Source: Streblospio benedicti
Taxonomy: Eukaryota; Annelida; Polychaeta; Spionida; Spionidae
Assembly: GCA_019095985.1 (NCBI GenBank)
Contig: CM032665.1
Location: 33,606,995-33,670,994, forward strand
Length of the DNA: 64,000 nucleotides
Direction of reading: 5' to 3'
Positions 37,704 through 49,490 of the stretch are shown here, piece after piece (the stretch's first letter is position 1; each line of letters begins with the position of its first letter). The translations under genes and the position numbers were made by a program. The notes under the pieces were generated by a model. It was not told the DNA's origin. It saw nothing but the letters and a program-made list of their open reading frames with translations, and did not search any database.

Positions 37704-37814
37704 ATGGCCTTTGAAGCGTGTTGTGAGATGTTAATAGAGGCTGACAATGGCGTGTGTTCAAGCAAGAAAGACCGTAGAAGACTTTTCATTGGGGATGTGG
37801 ACATCTGCCACTAG
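37704..37814 (+). CDS. small ORF or terminal-exon candidate, 36 codons
   Basis: ATG in the context GACATGG opens a 36-codon frame that stops at TAG. It reads MAFEACCEMLIEADNGVC, then a basic KKDRRR stretch and FIGDVDICH. It is preceded by a long pyrimidine-rich tract (37658-37700). An acceptor at GAAG (37715) would make it a terminal exon beginning with the CC pair. Composition and residues look coding, but the length is too short for certainty and I know no homologue. Confidence 0.25.
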   Translation: MAFEACCEMLIEADNGVCSSKKDRRRLFIGDVDICH

Positions 37815-39000
37815 CAGGGTATTTGATTTCACTGCTGGTAACAGTCCCTAGTATAGTGAGTAACTGTTTGATTGAAGCCATGACCCTTGATTCTGATGTC
37901 CTGAACTTAATTATGAAAAATGTCGGTGTCATCAATGGCCATCAATGTTATTTTAATCTTTCTCTTTGAAAATGCAAGTGCTGTAAAAGACAGATAGTCA
38001 CAGTTTGATTTGGTGCAATGTATGAAATCATGCTACACAACTATCAAGCTTGCATTAGGGGTGATGTACATTTTTTCACGCTCTGGTTGGGGTGGGGGTG
38101 TTCTGGCAAGTTTCTGATATTCCACTATTTTGTGGATCAAAGATTTTTATCCGCTCGCTAAAATGTTCGCACGGGTTGAAATTTTTAATCAATTTGCTAT
38201 TTGAATGTGGCATTAAAATTTTCACCTATACATTCATTATGAATCAATATCAATATGGATTGTGATAGATACATGTAGATGTCTCATTATTTTTATTATG
38301 TAATTTCTATGTTATTTATACATTAAATATCAATATTATCATTTATTCAAAGGTAATTTTTGAATGAATGATGTCCCGAAACACAAAACAGTGTGGATAT
38401 GTTTTTCGATATATATGCCACACTTTGTCATCTTCTATTTCCACTTTGAGATGGGGAGCGCAATAAAAAAAAAGAACATTGTTCCACTTTTGCGGCGCGT
38501 GACAGAGTGTTTTTATTTCTGTTTCTGTTTCTGTTTGGTTTGCAAGCTCTTCTGGGTATCACGAGAAGGAGATCATATCATAACTGAAGAGATGGAAATA
38601 TACTTTTGGGCGGAGAACAGTATGCAATGGTTCCCAAAGAACAATGAGACTTCAAGTCATCTACAGATGGGCGTGTCAATTAAAAGGCTGCAGATGTACA
38701 TGTGTAATACAAGATAGCAACGTCAGATAATTGCAGAGCAATTGCTTTTGTTGCGTGGTTTTGAGTGAAACCTTTTTTGGAGTTTAAAAAGAAATTTCAT
38801 AAATCCACGAAGTCAACACTATTTACGACAAAACACCTCCCTCCTGGTATTCCTGAAACTGTTAACTCCAGCAACGTAACTCTATATACTCTAACTCTAT
38901 ATATCAACACACTAAAGTGAAACACAGACGAGTCTAAAAAGGCACTAATTTTGCGTATCTAAAATGTGTCGATGTAAGGCAGGCTTCTTCTATACATGTA
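37815..39000. other. noncoding stretch
   Basis: No exon is supported. It holds a TTTCTG tandem near 38514-38536 and a poly-A run at 38466. The 117-codon frame at 38364-38717 has no splice support and no recognisable motif. Confidence 0.5.
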
Positions 39001-39179
39001 CAGTAGAACCTCTAATTAGGACCACCTCTATATTGAGACCACATCAATAATAAAACCACTTTTCCGGGTCCCAAACCTTCATAAAGTGACCAAAAATGAG
39101 CCTACTTATGAATACCACCTCTCTATTCAGACCACTTGAGGTCAGTCCCACTGGTGGGTTTAATAGACAGGATTTACTG
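39001..39179 (+). mobile_element. TA-flanked MITE, CAGTAGAACCTC family, copy 8
   Basis: TA-CAGTAGAACCTCTAATTA at the left and CAGGATTTACTG-TA at the right, with the inner words CTATTGAGACCACAT and CCACTTGAGG. It is full length. Confidence 0.85.
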
Positions 39180-39372
39180 TACATCATAGTGTTCTATATC
39201 AGTCTAGTCACATACATGCCATCGTCAAATCTCACGGCTATATATACGCAGTATACATAATAGAATGAACATGGACTCATAAAGGCCGTGTGAGTGATCA
39301 AGTCGTGAAAACCGACGATGCATACGTGTATGCTGAGCGCCACTAACCACACACTGTCCTGATGGTGTCCTA

Positions 39373-39513
<141 letters not shown>

Positions 39514-39724
39514 ACACACACAAGACGCACGTGTATCCATTGTTCCATTGTTCTGGAGCAGACGGCAGCTGGATAGCTGCTGGGGATCCGTGTCACATCT
39601 GGAACAAGCTGGCTCTGAGCGGGTCTGCTGGCGTGCACCCGTGGCAGCCGCAATGGGAACCACACCTTTGTCATGTTTGCGGTGCCCCTATGCTGGTTAC
39701 TGCGGCGGCTTCTTGGGGTTTGCA

Positions 39725-39965
39725 TTGTTGGATGTGCCTAAGGAATTTAAGTCAAGAACTAAGTCTTATGATGATAGAGCCTTCAAAATAGCAGCACCTT
39801 ACATGTAGTTATGGAATAAACGTCCACTGTCCATTCGACAATCCAAGACTCTTCCCATTTTAAAATCCCAATTGAAGCACCATTTGGTTAGGGTGGGCAC
39901 TGAGTGGTGTGCACACTGAGTGGAATTTACACTATACAAATTGTATAGTGCTGTATTGTATTGTA
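39725..39965 (+). mobile_element. 3' relic of a non-LTR retrotransposon (CR1/L2-like LINE)
   Basis: The frame reads LLDVPKEFKSRTKSYDDRAF then KIAAPYM, stop, LWNKRPLSIRQSKTLP and LKSQLKHHL. This matches the family pattern VPxxRxKxYGDRAFxxAAPxLWNxLPxxIR...FKxxLKxxL at the C-terminal end of many LINE reverse-transcriptase ORFs. An in-frame stop and extra codon separate AAPY from LWN, so it is dead. The 3' end carries a hairpin (CACTATACAA-A-TTGTATAGTG, 39930-39950) and a TGTAT repeat tail. The GC-rich segment 39530-39724 just upstream is continuous in frame but I cannot place it in the element. Confidence 0.75.
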
Positions 39966-40344
39966 TGTGGAGAAGGATGATCATCTTGTGCTGTGTACGT
40001 TGACTACTGAGGGATGGTCATATGTCCAAGTGGCGTGATGTTATAAATCTGCAATATATAATCCCTGCAATATGCGACCTACATTATAGTGCACAGACGG
40101 AAGTTTAGTTGATTACCACAGTAACCCGGCGAACTCCATTCACCCCACACTCTGGTCGAATATGTAGATTCAGCCCCGCTATACACCTGTCTCACAAATA
40201 AGAGGTATTTTTCTAAGCAAAAATCAATTGTCTAAATCAAATAGATCGTTGTGGTTTCCATCCACCATTTTCTAGAAGGAAAATCATGTATAAATCAATG
40301 TGTGATGACTCTGATGAGTTCCGGGTAATTCTAGACAAACACGA

Positions 40345-40366
40345 CTTTAAATACATGTATTTAAAG
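40345..40366. repeat. 22-bp perfect palindrome
   Basis: CTTTAAATACATG and its complement form an exact palindrome with no spacer. It is AT-rich and not next to any exon. Confidence 0.8.
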
Positions 40367-41169
40367 GGCATTTTCAAGTACTTATCATTTATCGTATGCC
40401 ATGCATTGCATTGTTTATCACACATATATTCCATTCATCATTTTTGCATCATATTCCACGATGTCACAATAAAAATGTAAGCTGTTTTTACTGCAATTTC
40501 ATTTACGACATCGTCGGTCTACGGGAATCTCTTTCACACCGTACATTCTCCAGAGTTTTAATAATTCGTGATTTGGATCATAATAAGCCCAAAATAGATG
40601 CTGACGCATTTACGCTTAGTACAATTGTTTCAAATGTTATGTTTATACATTTGTTCCATTGGTGGTGGATATGGTGACAATCGATGAAAAATAAGGATGT
40701 CTGTGCGTGGAAGATGAGGCAAATAATTAATCTGCAATCTTTACAATAGCCTACCGCATGCCATGGACAATATTCACGTATATATTGCAATAGCTCACAA
40801 GGCAAGTTATCACGTGACATGATTTATACCCTATTGTTGAGCACTCATATATCAGTGTAGATCAACACTATCCTCGAGCACTGGGAACAATAAAACAATT
40901 AGTGCATCACACCCACCACAATGATATAGAGACACAGAGGTGTGAAACGCGTACCAGCTCAGAAGCATATTTATATGCCGCAGTGGCAAGAAACGTGACT
41001 TCTATGTAAAGTCTGCAATCTGACGCAGAGAACGATTTTTACACAGTCATAGTATAAATTTTTCATATATTTTACACACATGTTTATATCATTTGGAAAG
41101 TATTAAAGAACGTGTGGCGAGTCTATGTATATGTTTGAACATCCTAATAATACTGTGTCATGTGACTGT
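40367..41169. other. noncoding stretch
   Basis: No exon or repeat end is supported. Confidence 0.55.
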
Positions 41170-41236
41170 TAGTAAGCTGGTAAGGTGTCCCATTGTTAGT
41201 GCTCCGTTATGTCTCAGGTGGTCGATACCCAGCAAG
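41170..41236 (+). mobile_element. tRNA-like SINE head
   Basis: An A-box-like TAAGCTGGTAAGGTGTC is followed about 40 bases on by a B-box-like GGTGGTCGATACCC. The spacing is that of a tRNA, but stems do not close well, so I read it as the tRNA-derived head of a SINE. A 53-codon frame (41211-41372) that contains GGRYPARHKEICKEVEADLK starts inside the B box. It looks protein-like, with H-x3-C spacing as in C2HC fingers, but its origin in SINE sequence argues for chance. Confidence 0.4.
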
Positions 41237-42421
41237 ACACAAAGAAATATGTAAAGAAGTTGAGGCGGATCTAAAAGGGATTGGTGAGTTCAATGCTCTA
41301 TCCCCTTCTGTCTCCACGGGATCTGAAAGCACAAGCAATTTCACCGCAGCCTTAACTTCCCCGCCTCTCTAACAGATTTCTACACGAGAGGTTTGATCGT
41401 GTATGCTTGCGCAAGCAGGTTCCACTGAATAACCTGTGAAATGCATTTCACCAAAAACCCTTTTGTTGCTATTTGTTTGCAGCTCAGGCCTCCTGTGACA
41501 TCGAATGAGTGGGAACTGCTCACCAACTGACACGACGAGGACTGGTGGTCACTCGTCATCATGAGTCGCTCGCACCCACGCGCCATGGCGTGACATTCCT
41601 CCAGCCTCCACACACCTCATAACTCGCACGACACCAAAACTGATTGTTTCTGTTCTAAAATGAGCGTTATTTTTTATTTGCTTCAGACATACATTTTATA
41701 ATAATAAAATGAAATGATAATATAAAAAGACAACACATATAAAGTGAATCATTCCATATTCTGTATAGTACAGAAGAAAGGGAAAAATGAGTATTAGTTA
41801 TATTCTTAAAACCATAAACATGTTTTGACATTAAAACATAGAGACGCTCAAGTGTAAGTCTATACTGATGATCTAGTGTCTGAAACATATATACCATAAT
41901 CTCTTATTTTATATCATTTACCCGATGAAAACTATCACTATTTTGAAATGCATGCGCTACTATTGTTACACACAGCGATTACAGATGACACTGGTGATAT
42001 ATAGCAAAAAATAATTATTAATGCATCCATAGAGGAGGTCCAAGTTAGTTTTGGCCAGTTTTTACTGTTTGACATTGAGCTGACCTTGACATGAATACAT
42101 TAATCTATTTAGCTAATCCCTAATAAACACACAGAGCAAGACTTGAATACACAACCAGCGCACTGCAACATTTATACTTTGCGTAAATGTGTGCGTAAAG
42201 TGATTACTTCTGAGTTGATTTATGGCGTGACTTTGGGTGTGACCTTCACCGAAATGTGACATTGGCAAACATGCACCTCATTTATTACCACGTGATTTTA
42301 CTGATGCGGCAGTGCTTTATAATGCATGTGCACACTGATGAGGTTTTATCATCATTATTCACATGTTTTATTCACAAAAGTATTAAACTATATATGTATA
42401 TCTGCAATCGCAAAGAAAGAA

Positions 42422-42541
42422 ATGGCTGCAGAATCTGTCAAATTTAGTTTTCAATACGAAGCCAGTGATGCTGCTGGCGAAGCAAATACATACATGCATA
42501 CACGGGAATATATAGTTGCCAAGAAGCAATTATCTAAATGA
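42422..42541 (+). CDS. small ORF, 39 codons, unknown
   Basis: The ATG has a strong context (GAAATGG). The peptide starts MAAESVKFSFQYEASDAAGE and ends VAKKQLSK before TGA. Residue choice and composition look coding. No donor is convincing inside it, so it could be a complete small ORF, the start of a gene, or chance. Confidence 0.25.
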   Translation: MAAESVKFSFQYEASDAAGEANTYMHTREYIVAKKQLSK

Positions 42542-42545
42542 AAGC

Positions 42546-42764
42546 ATGACTGCTATTATCATAATCCAGACCACCTCTATTTCAGTACATTTTGCCACTG
42601 ACCTAACATTGACCCCATCATATTCTGCAGAGCCTAACCCGAATAATGGTCAACATTTATCAAAAGCCGAGTTGCAATTAGGTAATGCACTTGTAGTGTT
42701 GAGTAAAATAAGCATACATGTAAATATGCACGGCCTAGAGGCAGCTAGGGCAATGACGTGTTAA
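42546..42764 (+). CDS. small ORF, 72 codons, unknown
   Basis: It begins four bases after the stop of the previous small ORF, in another frame. The middle reads LTLTPSYSAEPNPNNGQHLS and SKAELQLGNALVV. A good acceptor (CTCTATTTCAG at about 42575-42585) and a donor (CAATTAG|GTAATG) fall inside it, so an internal exon of about 100 bases is an alternative. I know no homologue. Upstream of it lies the 39-codon ORF, and together they are the most coding-like stretch of the plus strand. Confidence 0.25.
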   Translation: MTAIIIIQTTSISVHFATDLTLTPSYSAEPNPNNGQHLSKAELQLGNALVVLSKISIHVNMHGLEAARAMTC

Positions 42765-42822
42765 TACAGGGAATGATACGGTAACCATGGTTAGTGGGTA
42801 AGCCACTGGATTGTACCCAGTG

Positions 42823-42979
42823 GGCAGATCCGGTTGGGGGGGGGGGGGGCGCAGGAGGCGCCACAAAAATATCTTATTTTCAATGGGTTTTTGTTATGTT
42901 CGCTTTCGATCGCCCGTACAAAACCCATGAGATCCCTTGAGTACGCCCCACCCTCCTTTTCAGAAAATATGGATCTGCC
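42823..42979. mobile_element. G-tract MITE with GGCAGATCC ends, copy 1
   Basis: Starts GGCAGATCCGG, runs into a G tract and GCGCAGGAGGCGCC, then holds TTCGCTTTCGATCG and ACAAAACCCATGAGATCCC, and ends ATGGATCTGCC. The 9-bp inverted ends and the shared interior with other copies define a family of about 160 bp. I cannot fix the target duplication, so the superfamily is open. Confidence 0.65.
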
Positions 42980-43942
42980 TATGTCCCCTACACAGCTGGC
43001 TTTGTGAGCAGTCCATGAGGCCACACACCTCGAAGCCGGTCACCAGTTGAAATCAACTACATGTACATGTACCAAAGAGCTTTTACCGCACTGCTTTTTA
43101 TTGAGGCGCTACCCTCGAACTAACACGGATACAACAGAAGTTGTGGGGAAAATAGAAAGCCAACCACAGGGCAATATTTGATTTAATGTGCATCCTCGTG
43201 TGACCTCCAGTCTTAATACTCCCGTGTCATGGGTCGTAATGGCATTATGTAGATTCTCCCTGCCCGTATTTGTCAAAGGCTTTGAGCGTATCCAGAATTG
43301 CACGAACGGCCACGGGGCAAATAACGCTGTAATGTGGTTACCATGACGCCGTGACTCATAGCGTGCCCGTGCAGTCGGTACAGTTTTGCCCCTCTCTCTA
43401 CGGGAGGCTCATTTTGTTAAGTATTTTCTATGATATGTATTATCAATTGTTCTTGAAAAGGTGATTTTTCTGTACTTTTTTCTGTACTCGTATTCTATAA
43501 AATTAAATTTTCATTTTATTATGATACTTTACGCCAGAGCATCACCGTGTGGAACTTGGCAAGTAGATCTATGCAAATTGTATACTAACCATTTTAAAAT
43601 TCTGACTAGCCGACTTACAATAGCCACGGTATATGAATTAGCTGGAATGAAAGGATGAAATGATGGTTCATAGAATATCTTCGGTCTGTCCTCTATAAAG
43701 ATCACACTGTTTCTTTCAAAGCATTACATCCTCAGACCTGAATTAATGACTAACCTTGCTTGTTGACAAAGTTGACAAACTCGTTTGACATCTCATAACA
43801 CCCTCTTAGAGTTCCTCGTCCATCTAATCATACGTTAAATAATAAACTCATTAAAGAGCTGTCAGTTTTGACAAGGTGCAAGGTTTTGCGAGTTTGTGAT
43901 TGGCAGCATGATAAACTAGATTATTATCCTTTTATTTTACAG
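42980..43942. other. noncoding stretch, moderately GC-rich at 43.0-43.4 kb
   Basis: The first 400 bases are less AT-rich. I find no splice-bounded frame in them. The minus-strand frame at 43109-43303 is open for 64 codons but unsupported. Confidence 0.45.
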
Positions 43943-44025
43943 GTTGATGAACATTGGCTGTTTGACTTTTACTATAGGCGTGATCTAGCACCAATAAAAA
44001 TAGAGCTGTTACATAAAAGAAAAAA
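43943..44025 (+). CDS. possible 83-nt internal exon
   Basis: A textbook acceptor (TTATCCTTTTATTTTACAG) and a textbook donor (AAA|GTGAGT) bound an open stretch of 27 codons plus two bases. It reads VDEHWLFDFYYRRDLAPI, then KIELLHKRKK. The signals are the best pair in the window. The frame is also open for about 45 codons upstream of the acceptor (ending CDWQHDKLDYYPFILQ), so the true left edge could be elsewhere. I recognise no family. It would leave phase 2 if entered in phase 0. Confidence 0.35.
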
Positions 44026-44545
44026 GTGAGTGGGGCCAAATATCGTGAACATGCTTGCTCTTCCTTTCGGTTGAACAATAATAATAAAATGGTTAATGTT
44101 GGCAGCAAATACCAATCTCCAAATTATTCACTTTGGTAACCGGTTGTTTTATATTTCAATGGAAACTAATCGAGAAAAGTTAAGGTACACATGTGAGAAA
44201 TCTGGAGTTTCAGACTGTTTCCTTCTGCAAGCGCAAAATAGCTACCACGGAGCACTACGACTCGATGCAGGACTAGGAGTGCTCAGTCAGTCCTCTGTTC
44301 TGCACAATTCTTATAATCACTTTGACCATTCTTTTGACCACGTGCAAGACGTGTGAATTTTGCACGCTTTTAGATGCATGATCAGCTGGTCTCGTGAACT
44401 GGTCTCTGCCACCGATGTTAAACAGTATGCTGAATAGTATGTAAGTTGTTAACAATATCTGCCAAAATAAGCTTCAGTTGCATGTACATCTAGAGTACAT
44501 CGTCGTCACAACATCCACAAAACTTACTTTTTGTATTAACACATA

Positions 44546-44705
44546 GGCAGATCCAGTGGGGTACAGGGGGGTGCAGGGGGGCGCAGGGGCTTTTCCCACC
44601 AAAATGCGTCATTTTCATAGGGGGGGGGTAAATGTCCGCCATCGATCTTGGATGTGAAACCCATGAAATCCCTTAAGTGCGCCCCCTTATAAAACTGGAT
44701 CTGCC
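44546..44705. mobile_element. G-tract MITE with GGCAGATCC ends, copy 2
   Basis: Starts GGCAGATCCAGTGGGG and ends ACTGGATCTGCC, an 11-bp inverted repeat. The interior has G tracts, GTCCGCCATCGATCTTGG and AACCCATGAAATCCCTTAAG in the same order as copy 1. Confidence 0.75.
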
Positions 44706-46604
44706 ATTGTCACAAAAGTACATTTATTACAATTAACGATAACCTTTAATACATATATAAGTTATTAAATTCACAGAGACCACAGTAGTATAGGAAGCAA
44801 ATGTAGTCCAAACAATCCCCACATTGCAGACTCCTTATTGTTTCCTTGATTGATAGTAACAACAATGCACTCTCTTCTACAGAGTTGTTTATTACTTCAA
44901 TCACTGCCCGTGATTATGAGGCCATCATGGCACTAATTGTACAATAGAACAGTAGATTGACGGCCCCCTCTTGAGCACCTCTCATAATGAGTGTTAATTC
45001 TAACAAAAGAGGAGACAAAAGATTCATTTGTCGTCCATAACTAGCTATGTGGGGCTGGGAGTAGCGTCATAGTGCTACATTTCTGCAAAATGTACTTGGC
45101 ATTAGAGTAAGAGATGCTAATGGCAATCCTGTTGATAAGTTCTAATGTTATATTGTGTTATTAATGATGTCCAACAACGCATCAACATTACCTTTGGAAA
45201 TAAGCTCTCTGAAGCCAATATCCTATCTCATGAATGGAGGCTTCATTCAATGATCATGGCTAGATACTATGAATGTTTATCAAGTTTTAAAGGCGGTTTA
45301 TAATTTTATGCTGTTGTATAACAACTGCTCAGGGATAATAATGAACGTCCAAACTTTTCTTAAGTTTCATTCCTTTATACAATGTTCGGCAACATGTACA
45401 ATGTATTTACGGTCACCAGATCTCCAAATTACTACATTCTCTTCCTGACATGCATTCTTATCCTTGAAAGTGCAAGATAATGTTAGATTCTTTAGTTATA
45501 CAATATATGCACATTTCTAGGGGAAAACTTTTAATGACAACATTTCCTTACACATTACAAGGCTGATGGCAAACTCATGTACATCATAGGAAACTATCAT
45601 TCAGCAGAAATTATTTTACATGAACATTAGAAGTGAAGTTCATGATAGCAAAAACAGTCCAATCACCAAATGGCGAAACAAAATAGATCTGCCATTTTTT
45701 GAAAGACAAAGACAGAATGCTTGGTTCCCTGAAATTGAAAACAAATCTATGATATTTATTTAACTGATGGATAGCATCTGATGGGCAAAACACTCGCTGC
45801 TCTGTTACAAACACTCCAGAAACAGATAACTAAATAACCTGCGTTTAAAAAAATACTCCTGTGTGGAAAAGCAGAACGTGCAAAAACGTGCTGTTTATGT
45901 TTGTTTGGATGAGAATGAAAATTACATGTAATTTATAATTGTGAATTACATATCTAGTTGGTATGCATGGATTGAGAAATATGTATGGCAATGGAGTAGA
46001 TATGAATTGTTCCTAAGGCATTTGTTGTAGAGAGACTCAACCTTTTTTTAGAAAACCAGAAGCATTTTCACGACAACCCCAATGGTGATACAAGATCATA
46101 TTATATCAAAATGTTGTCATATTTGGTTGTAATACAAAATCAATTAAGAATGATCCTTTGACAAACGAATTTTAAAACTCGGTTTACAAAAAAAAATCTC
46201 TTCTCAATAAATGAGATTGTGTGTGTCAGCCCACCCGATGCTATCTAGTCCAGGCATGCGCACTGCGGGGAATATTGCAGACAGACGTCAAAACACGCAA
46301 CTATGGCAGGTTATTATTGTTAGATACTGTCAATACAGAGATAGTTGTGTTCCAGCAGAGAAGGCAAGTGTGCTCAAAATAGACGTGAGATTGTCTTGTA
46401 TATGTGTGTTTGGGGCGGTCTCCTGGAAATTAGTATCCAGTATGTGCAGCAATTTAGATTTTGGATTAATTCTTCGGCAGTGTACACTGGGGACTATAAT
46501 ATCTGTGTTTATTGTCAATAGTGTATTCTTTCTCCTATGGCTGTATTCTTAAAAAGATTAAAAAAAATGTTCTAAAGTTTAATTTTGATTTCAATTTTAT
46601 TCAT
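44706..46604. other. noncoding stretch
   Basis: No exon is supported. 44.85-45.0 kb is less AT-rich with no open, splice-bounded frame. The plus-strand frame 46211-46552 (113 codons) is not bounded by good splice signals and shows no domain I know. Confidence 0.5.
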
Positions 46605-46639
46605 AAACGTTTTCGAGCTCCTGAAGGCTCCTTTTTCAA
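46605..46639 (-). other. retroelement-type hairpin, second instance
   Basis: Read on the minus strand, TTGAAAAAGGAGCCTTCAGG is followed by AGCTCGAAAACG. It shares the layout of the 4.4 kb hairpin: an A-rich box, a GAGC/GCTC stem and a CGAAAA box. It is more decayed in the first box. I read it as a relic of the same class of retroelement 3' region. Confidence 0.25.
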
Positions 46640-47639
46640 ATTAAAACACCAAAAGAAAATTTTCATCTTATTAAGAATACAGCCGTGAAAGAAAGCAATA
46701 CACGATTGACGATGAGACCTAGTGCTGTAGGCCAAATATACAGAATATTTAATATCTGTGTTTAGACAGTTTTTACAATTTTGATAGAATGTACATTTTA
46801 TATATTCAGCAGGGAAGAAATTTGATAGAAGACATGGTTTACTTTTCAAAAGATAAATTAATGTAGGCTGCATAAGGTTCAAAACAGATTATCTCACAGT
46901 TGCACATCTACACATTTGTACAAACCATTTGTACAGACCATTTGTACAAACTTCAAAAGACTTCTGGTACAGTATTCATCCGCCAACCAGTTTGGTGTTC
47001 AAATCACTTGGCATGACTAGTTATATGATAATGGACAGTCACGTAATAACAATGCGGCCTTACAATACACGGACTCGGCAGCATTGAACCCCTATATATG
47101 ATGATAGCGCTTCATCTCCACATATATTTTTAACTGGCATGAAACACAGCATAACCTGCATAACTGCTGCACCAACAATCAACTAATGCGTGAATCGTGT
47201 GAGCAGTGCTAGTGGTGCAAGTGAGAAAACTTGGTACATTTCAAAGTAATTGAAGCCGGAAGAGCAATGCTGCGGGCTGTAGGTGTTAGTGCAATCAGTG
47301 GGTGCATCAGTCAGGCTCCTAAAGATTTCAACTTTAGAACAGAACAATTAAATGGGTTCCTAGCGAGCATTTGAAATCCTGTAAACATCTAGACACGCCC
47401 AGCTCCTGTAACACTTAACAGGCAAAACGTGTTAATTTGTTAACGTGTTAATGTAATTAGTCTAATTGACGTTCTGTGTACATTCTTACCTGTTGCTGTG
47501 TACACTTCAAACCCAGTGTTGTTGTTAGGGATGTTTTCCTTAATGTTTACTATTAATAGACTATTGATAGATAGATTATATTGCAAAACGCCATTATTTC
47601 ACTGGCAAAATGCCACAGCTGCGTAGACAAATATTATAA
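46640..47639. other. noncoding stretch
   Basis: No exon or repeat end is recognised. Confidence 0.55.
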
Positions 47640-47720
47640 ATATTATTTATAACAAGTGGTTCATCCATAGAGTCGCCCAAGCTGATTTTAGTCCTGGGTT
47701 CGAATCCCATCGAAGGCAAT
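47640..47720 (+). mobile_element. tRNA-like SINE head
   Basis: A perfect B box GGTTCGAATCC (47697-47707) lies in a TCCTGGGTTCGAATCCCATC arm. An A-box-like segment about 40 bases upstream is poor. It is not a functional tRNA as I read it. Confidence 0.4.
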
Positions 47721-48303
47721 GCTATATAATCCTATACATACATGTGCACATTTACAACATGTACCAGCCGTGATCACGTGCATAAGCCAATAATAATTAC
47801 AACCATCTTTATGTGAATGATTCGGTCAGGAATCAGCCAGTGTTGCAGAACCTTATTCATTAATGAACATTATTATAGGTGCTCACGAAAAAAAATCATT
47901 CACATTTAGTATAACTAAGTAGTTATAGATGTTAGCATAATAGCCCCCCAACAAGTTACAAGCATTCAGGAAAATTTTCACGTGGAACAAATTTGTATCG
48001 TCAGCATTCAAGGTTCTGTTGAACATATGATACAGATAAATTCAGTTACTAGAGGTAGATAATTTCTGCATTTGTCTCGCAGTCGCTCCACTTATAGGCC
48101 TATATGCGAAGAAATGTGTTCAGATGCTGGAAATTGCTAAAAATTTGCAACATTTACACCTCAATAAATGAGGTCTGAGCAGCTCGCGCGCACCACTGTT
48201 CTCCTGGTATGAAGAACGAATAACAATCATGTTTAGATGGACAGGTGAGAATATCCCAAGTATTCAGAGGAGTGTCATTATGAAGAACCGGAACTTGAAC
48301 ATA

Positions 48304-48481
48304 CAGTAGAACCTCCCATTAAGACCATCTCTATAAAAGGACCACCTCTATAATAAGACAATTGTTTGGGGCTCCAAGCCTTCACATAGGGACCAACACG
48401 AACCTCTACACAGAGACCACCTCTCTATTGATACCACTTGTGGTCAGTCCAGGCCGTGGTCTTAATAGAAATGTTCCTCTG
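48304..48481 (+). mobile_element. TA-flanked MITE, CAGTAGAACCTC family, copy 9
   Basis: TA-CAGTAGAACCTCCCATTA at the left and GAAATGTTCCTCTG-TA at the right. The interior order matches the majority. Confidence 0.85.
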
Positions 48482-48771
48482 TATCTATTGATGTATGTGG
48501 GGGAGGGTCTGTTATGAATCTTCTTTTTATATGTTTCTTTACAATTACGACATTATCCAGTAAATATCACCGGCCTTACTGTCACTATACCTCATTGCAG
48601 CTTGAATTTCTTCATATTAACTACCGTTTTAATGCAAAATATGTCGTAAAACCGGTACTCTAAAGGGTATAATGTAGACACGAGGTTGGTATTATGTTGA
48701 GTTTACTTTCCAATAAGAAAGTTGAGATTGCATGTGGGTAAAAGACTTTTACAACTCCTATTGAAAGCAAT
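48482..48771. other. noncoding spacer
   Basis: Nothing recognisable. Confidence 0.5.
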
Positions 48772-48920
48772 GGCAGATCAAGCTTTTTGGAAAAAAATGA
48801 GGTGGGGGGGGGGCGCACTAAAGAAATTTCATTGGTATTGTATGTAGGATCATTGGCGGACATGCCAAAAACCCTATGAAAATGAAGTATTTTGGTGGGG
48901 AAAAGCGGGGGGGGCGCACC
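48772..48920. mobile_element. G-tract MITE, partial copy 3
   Basis: Starts GGCAGATCAAGC, contains a G tract with GCGCACTAAAG, GGACATGCCAAAAACCC and a second G tract with GCGCACC. The right GGATCTGCC end is missing. Confidence 0.6.
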
Positions 48921-49315
48921 ATGGTGTTCCGCATGAAGGTCCACACACTTGGTATGGCACTGAAGTCACATAATCTGTACATGTATTAACTACAACATTA
49001 TTTCACTGGCATATCCAAGATTTCTAAAAAGTTGTAAAAAGTGATTTAAAAGTAGATCTATTTTGCTATCATCAAAGTGGTATTAGAAAGAAATACTAGT
49101 GAATTCGGATTTCTGTTCTACATGTTCTGGTCATTTAGTAGTAACGTGCATCTCAAGTCTTCTAATGTGTTTTCCCCCAAGTTTGGTTGTGGATACAATG
49201 CTATTCTTCTGTATCTGTTTTCTATGGCAAGCAAGCTCCTACCACTGTATTTGACATAGCTGAAGACAGATGTTACAACCATTAGCTTCCATTGACTATA
49301 TCAAGTAGCCCTGAC

Positions 49316-49395
49316 GGGACTCGAACTCACGACCCCCCCCCCACGGTTGTGAGACCAGAATGATATCATCATCCCGAGCAGCGAGCTGTTAAAAA
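49316..49395 (-). mobile_element. tRNA-like SINE head
   Basis: On the minus strand GTGAGTTCGAGTCCCGTC is a good T-arm and B box, preceded by TGCTCGGGATGATGATATC and GGTCTCACAACC, which resemble anticodon-side sequence. A C/G homopolymer next to the T-arm disturbs the spacing. I call it tRNA-derived and not a tRNA gene. Confidence 0.4.
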
Positions 49396-49442
49396 GTTAC
49401 ACGGACGAACTGTTGTCTCTGTAACCCCCAGCTTACATATTT

Positions 49443-49490
49443 GGTTAGCTATCACCTCAACTCAAAGGTCGTGGGTTCGAATCCCACCTA
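49443..49490 (+). mobile_element. tRNA-like SINE head
   Basis: GGTTAGCTATCACC (A-box-like), AACTCAAAGGTC and GTGGGTTCGAATCCCACC follow one another at tRNA-like spacing. The acceptor-stem part is missing. A word ATGTGTTTTCCCAAGTTTG about 65 bases downstream also occurs at 49163-49185, so the area holds duplicated SINE-body sequence. Confidence 0.45.

Noticed and set aside
41211-41372. 53-codon frame resembling a C2HC finger (RYPARHKEICK)
   Set aside because: It starts within a tRNA-like SINE B box and has only one half of the finger's ligands.
49443-49490. A functional tRNA gene
   Set aside because: The T-arm is good but the acceptor stem does not close and the other B-box hits nearby are SINE-like.
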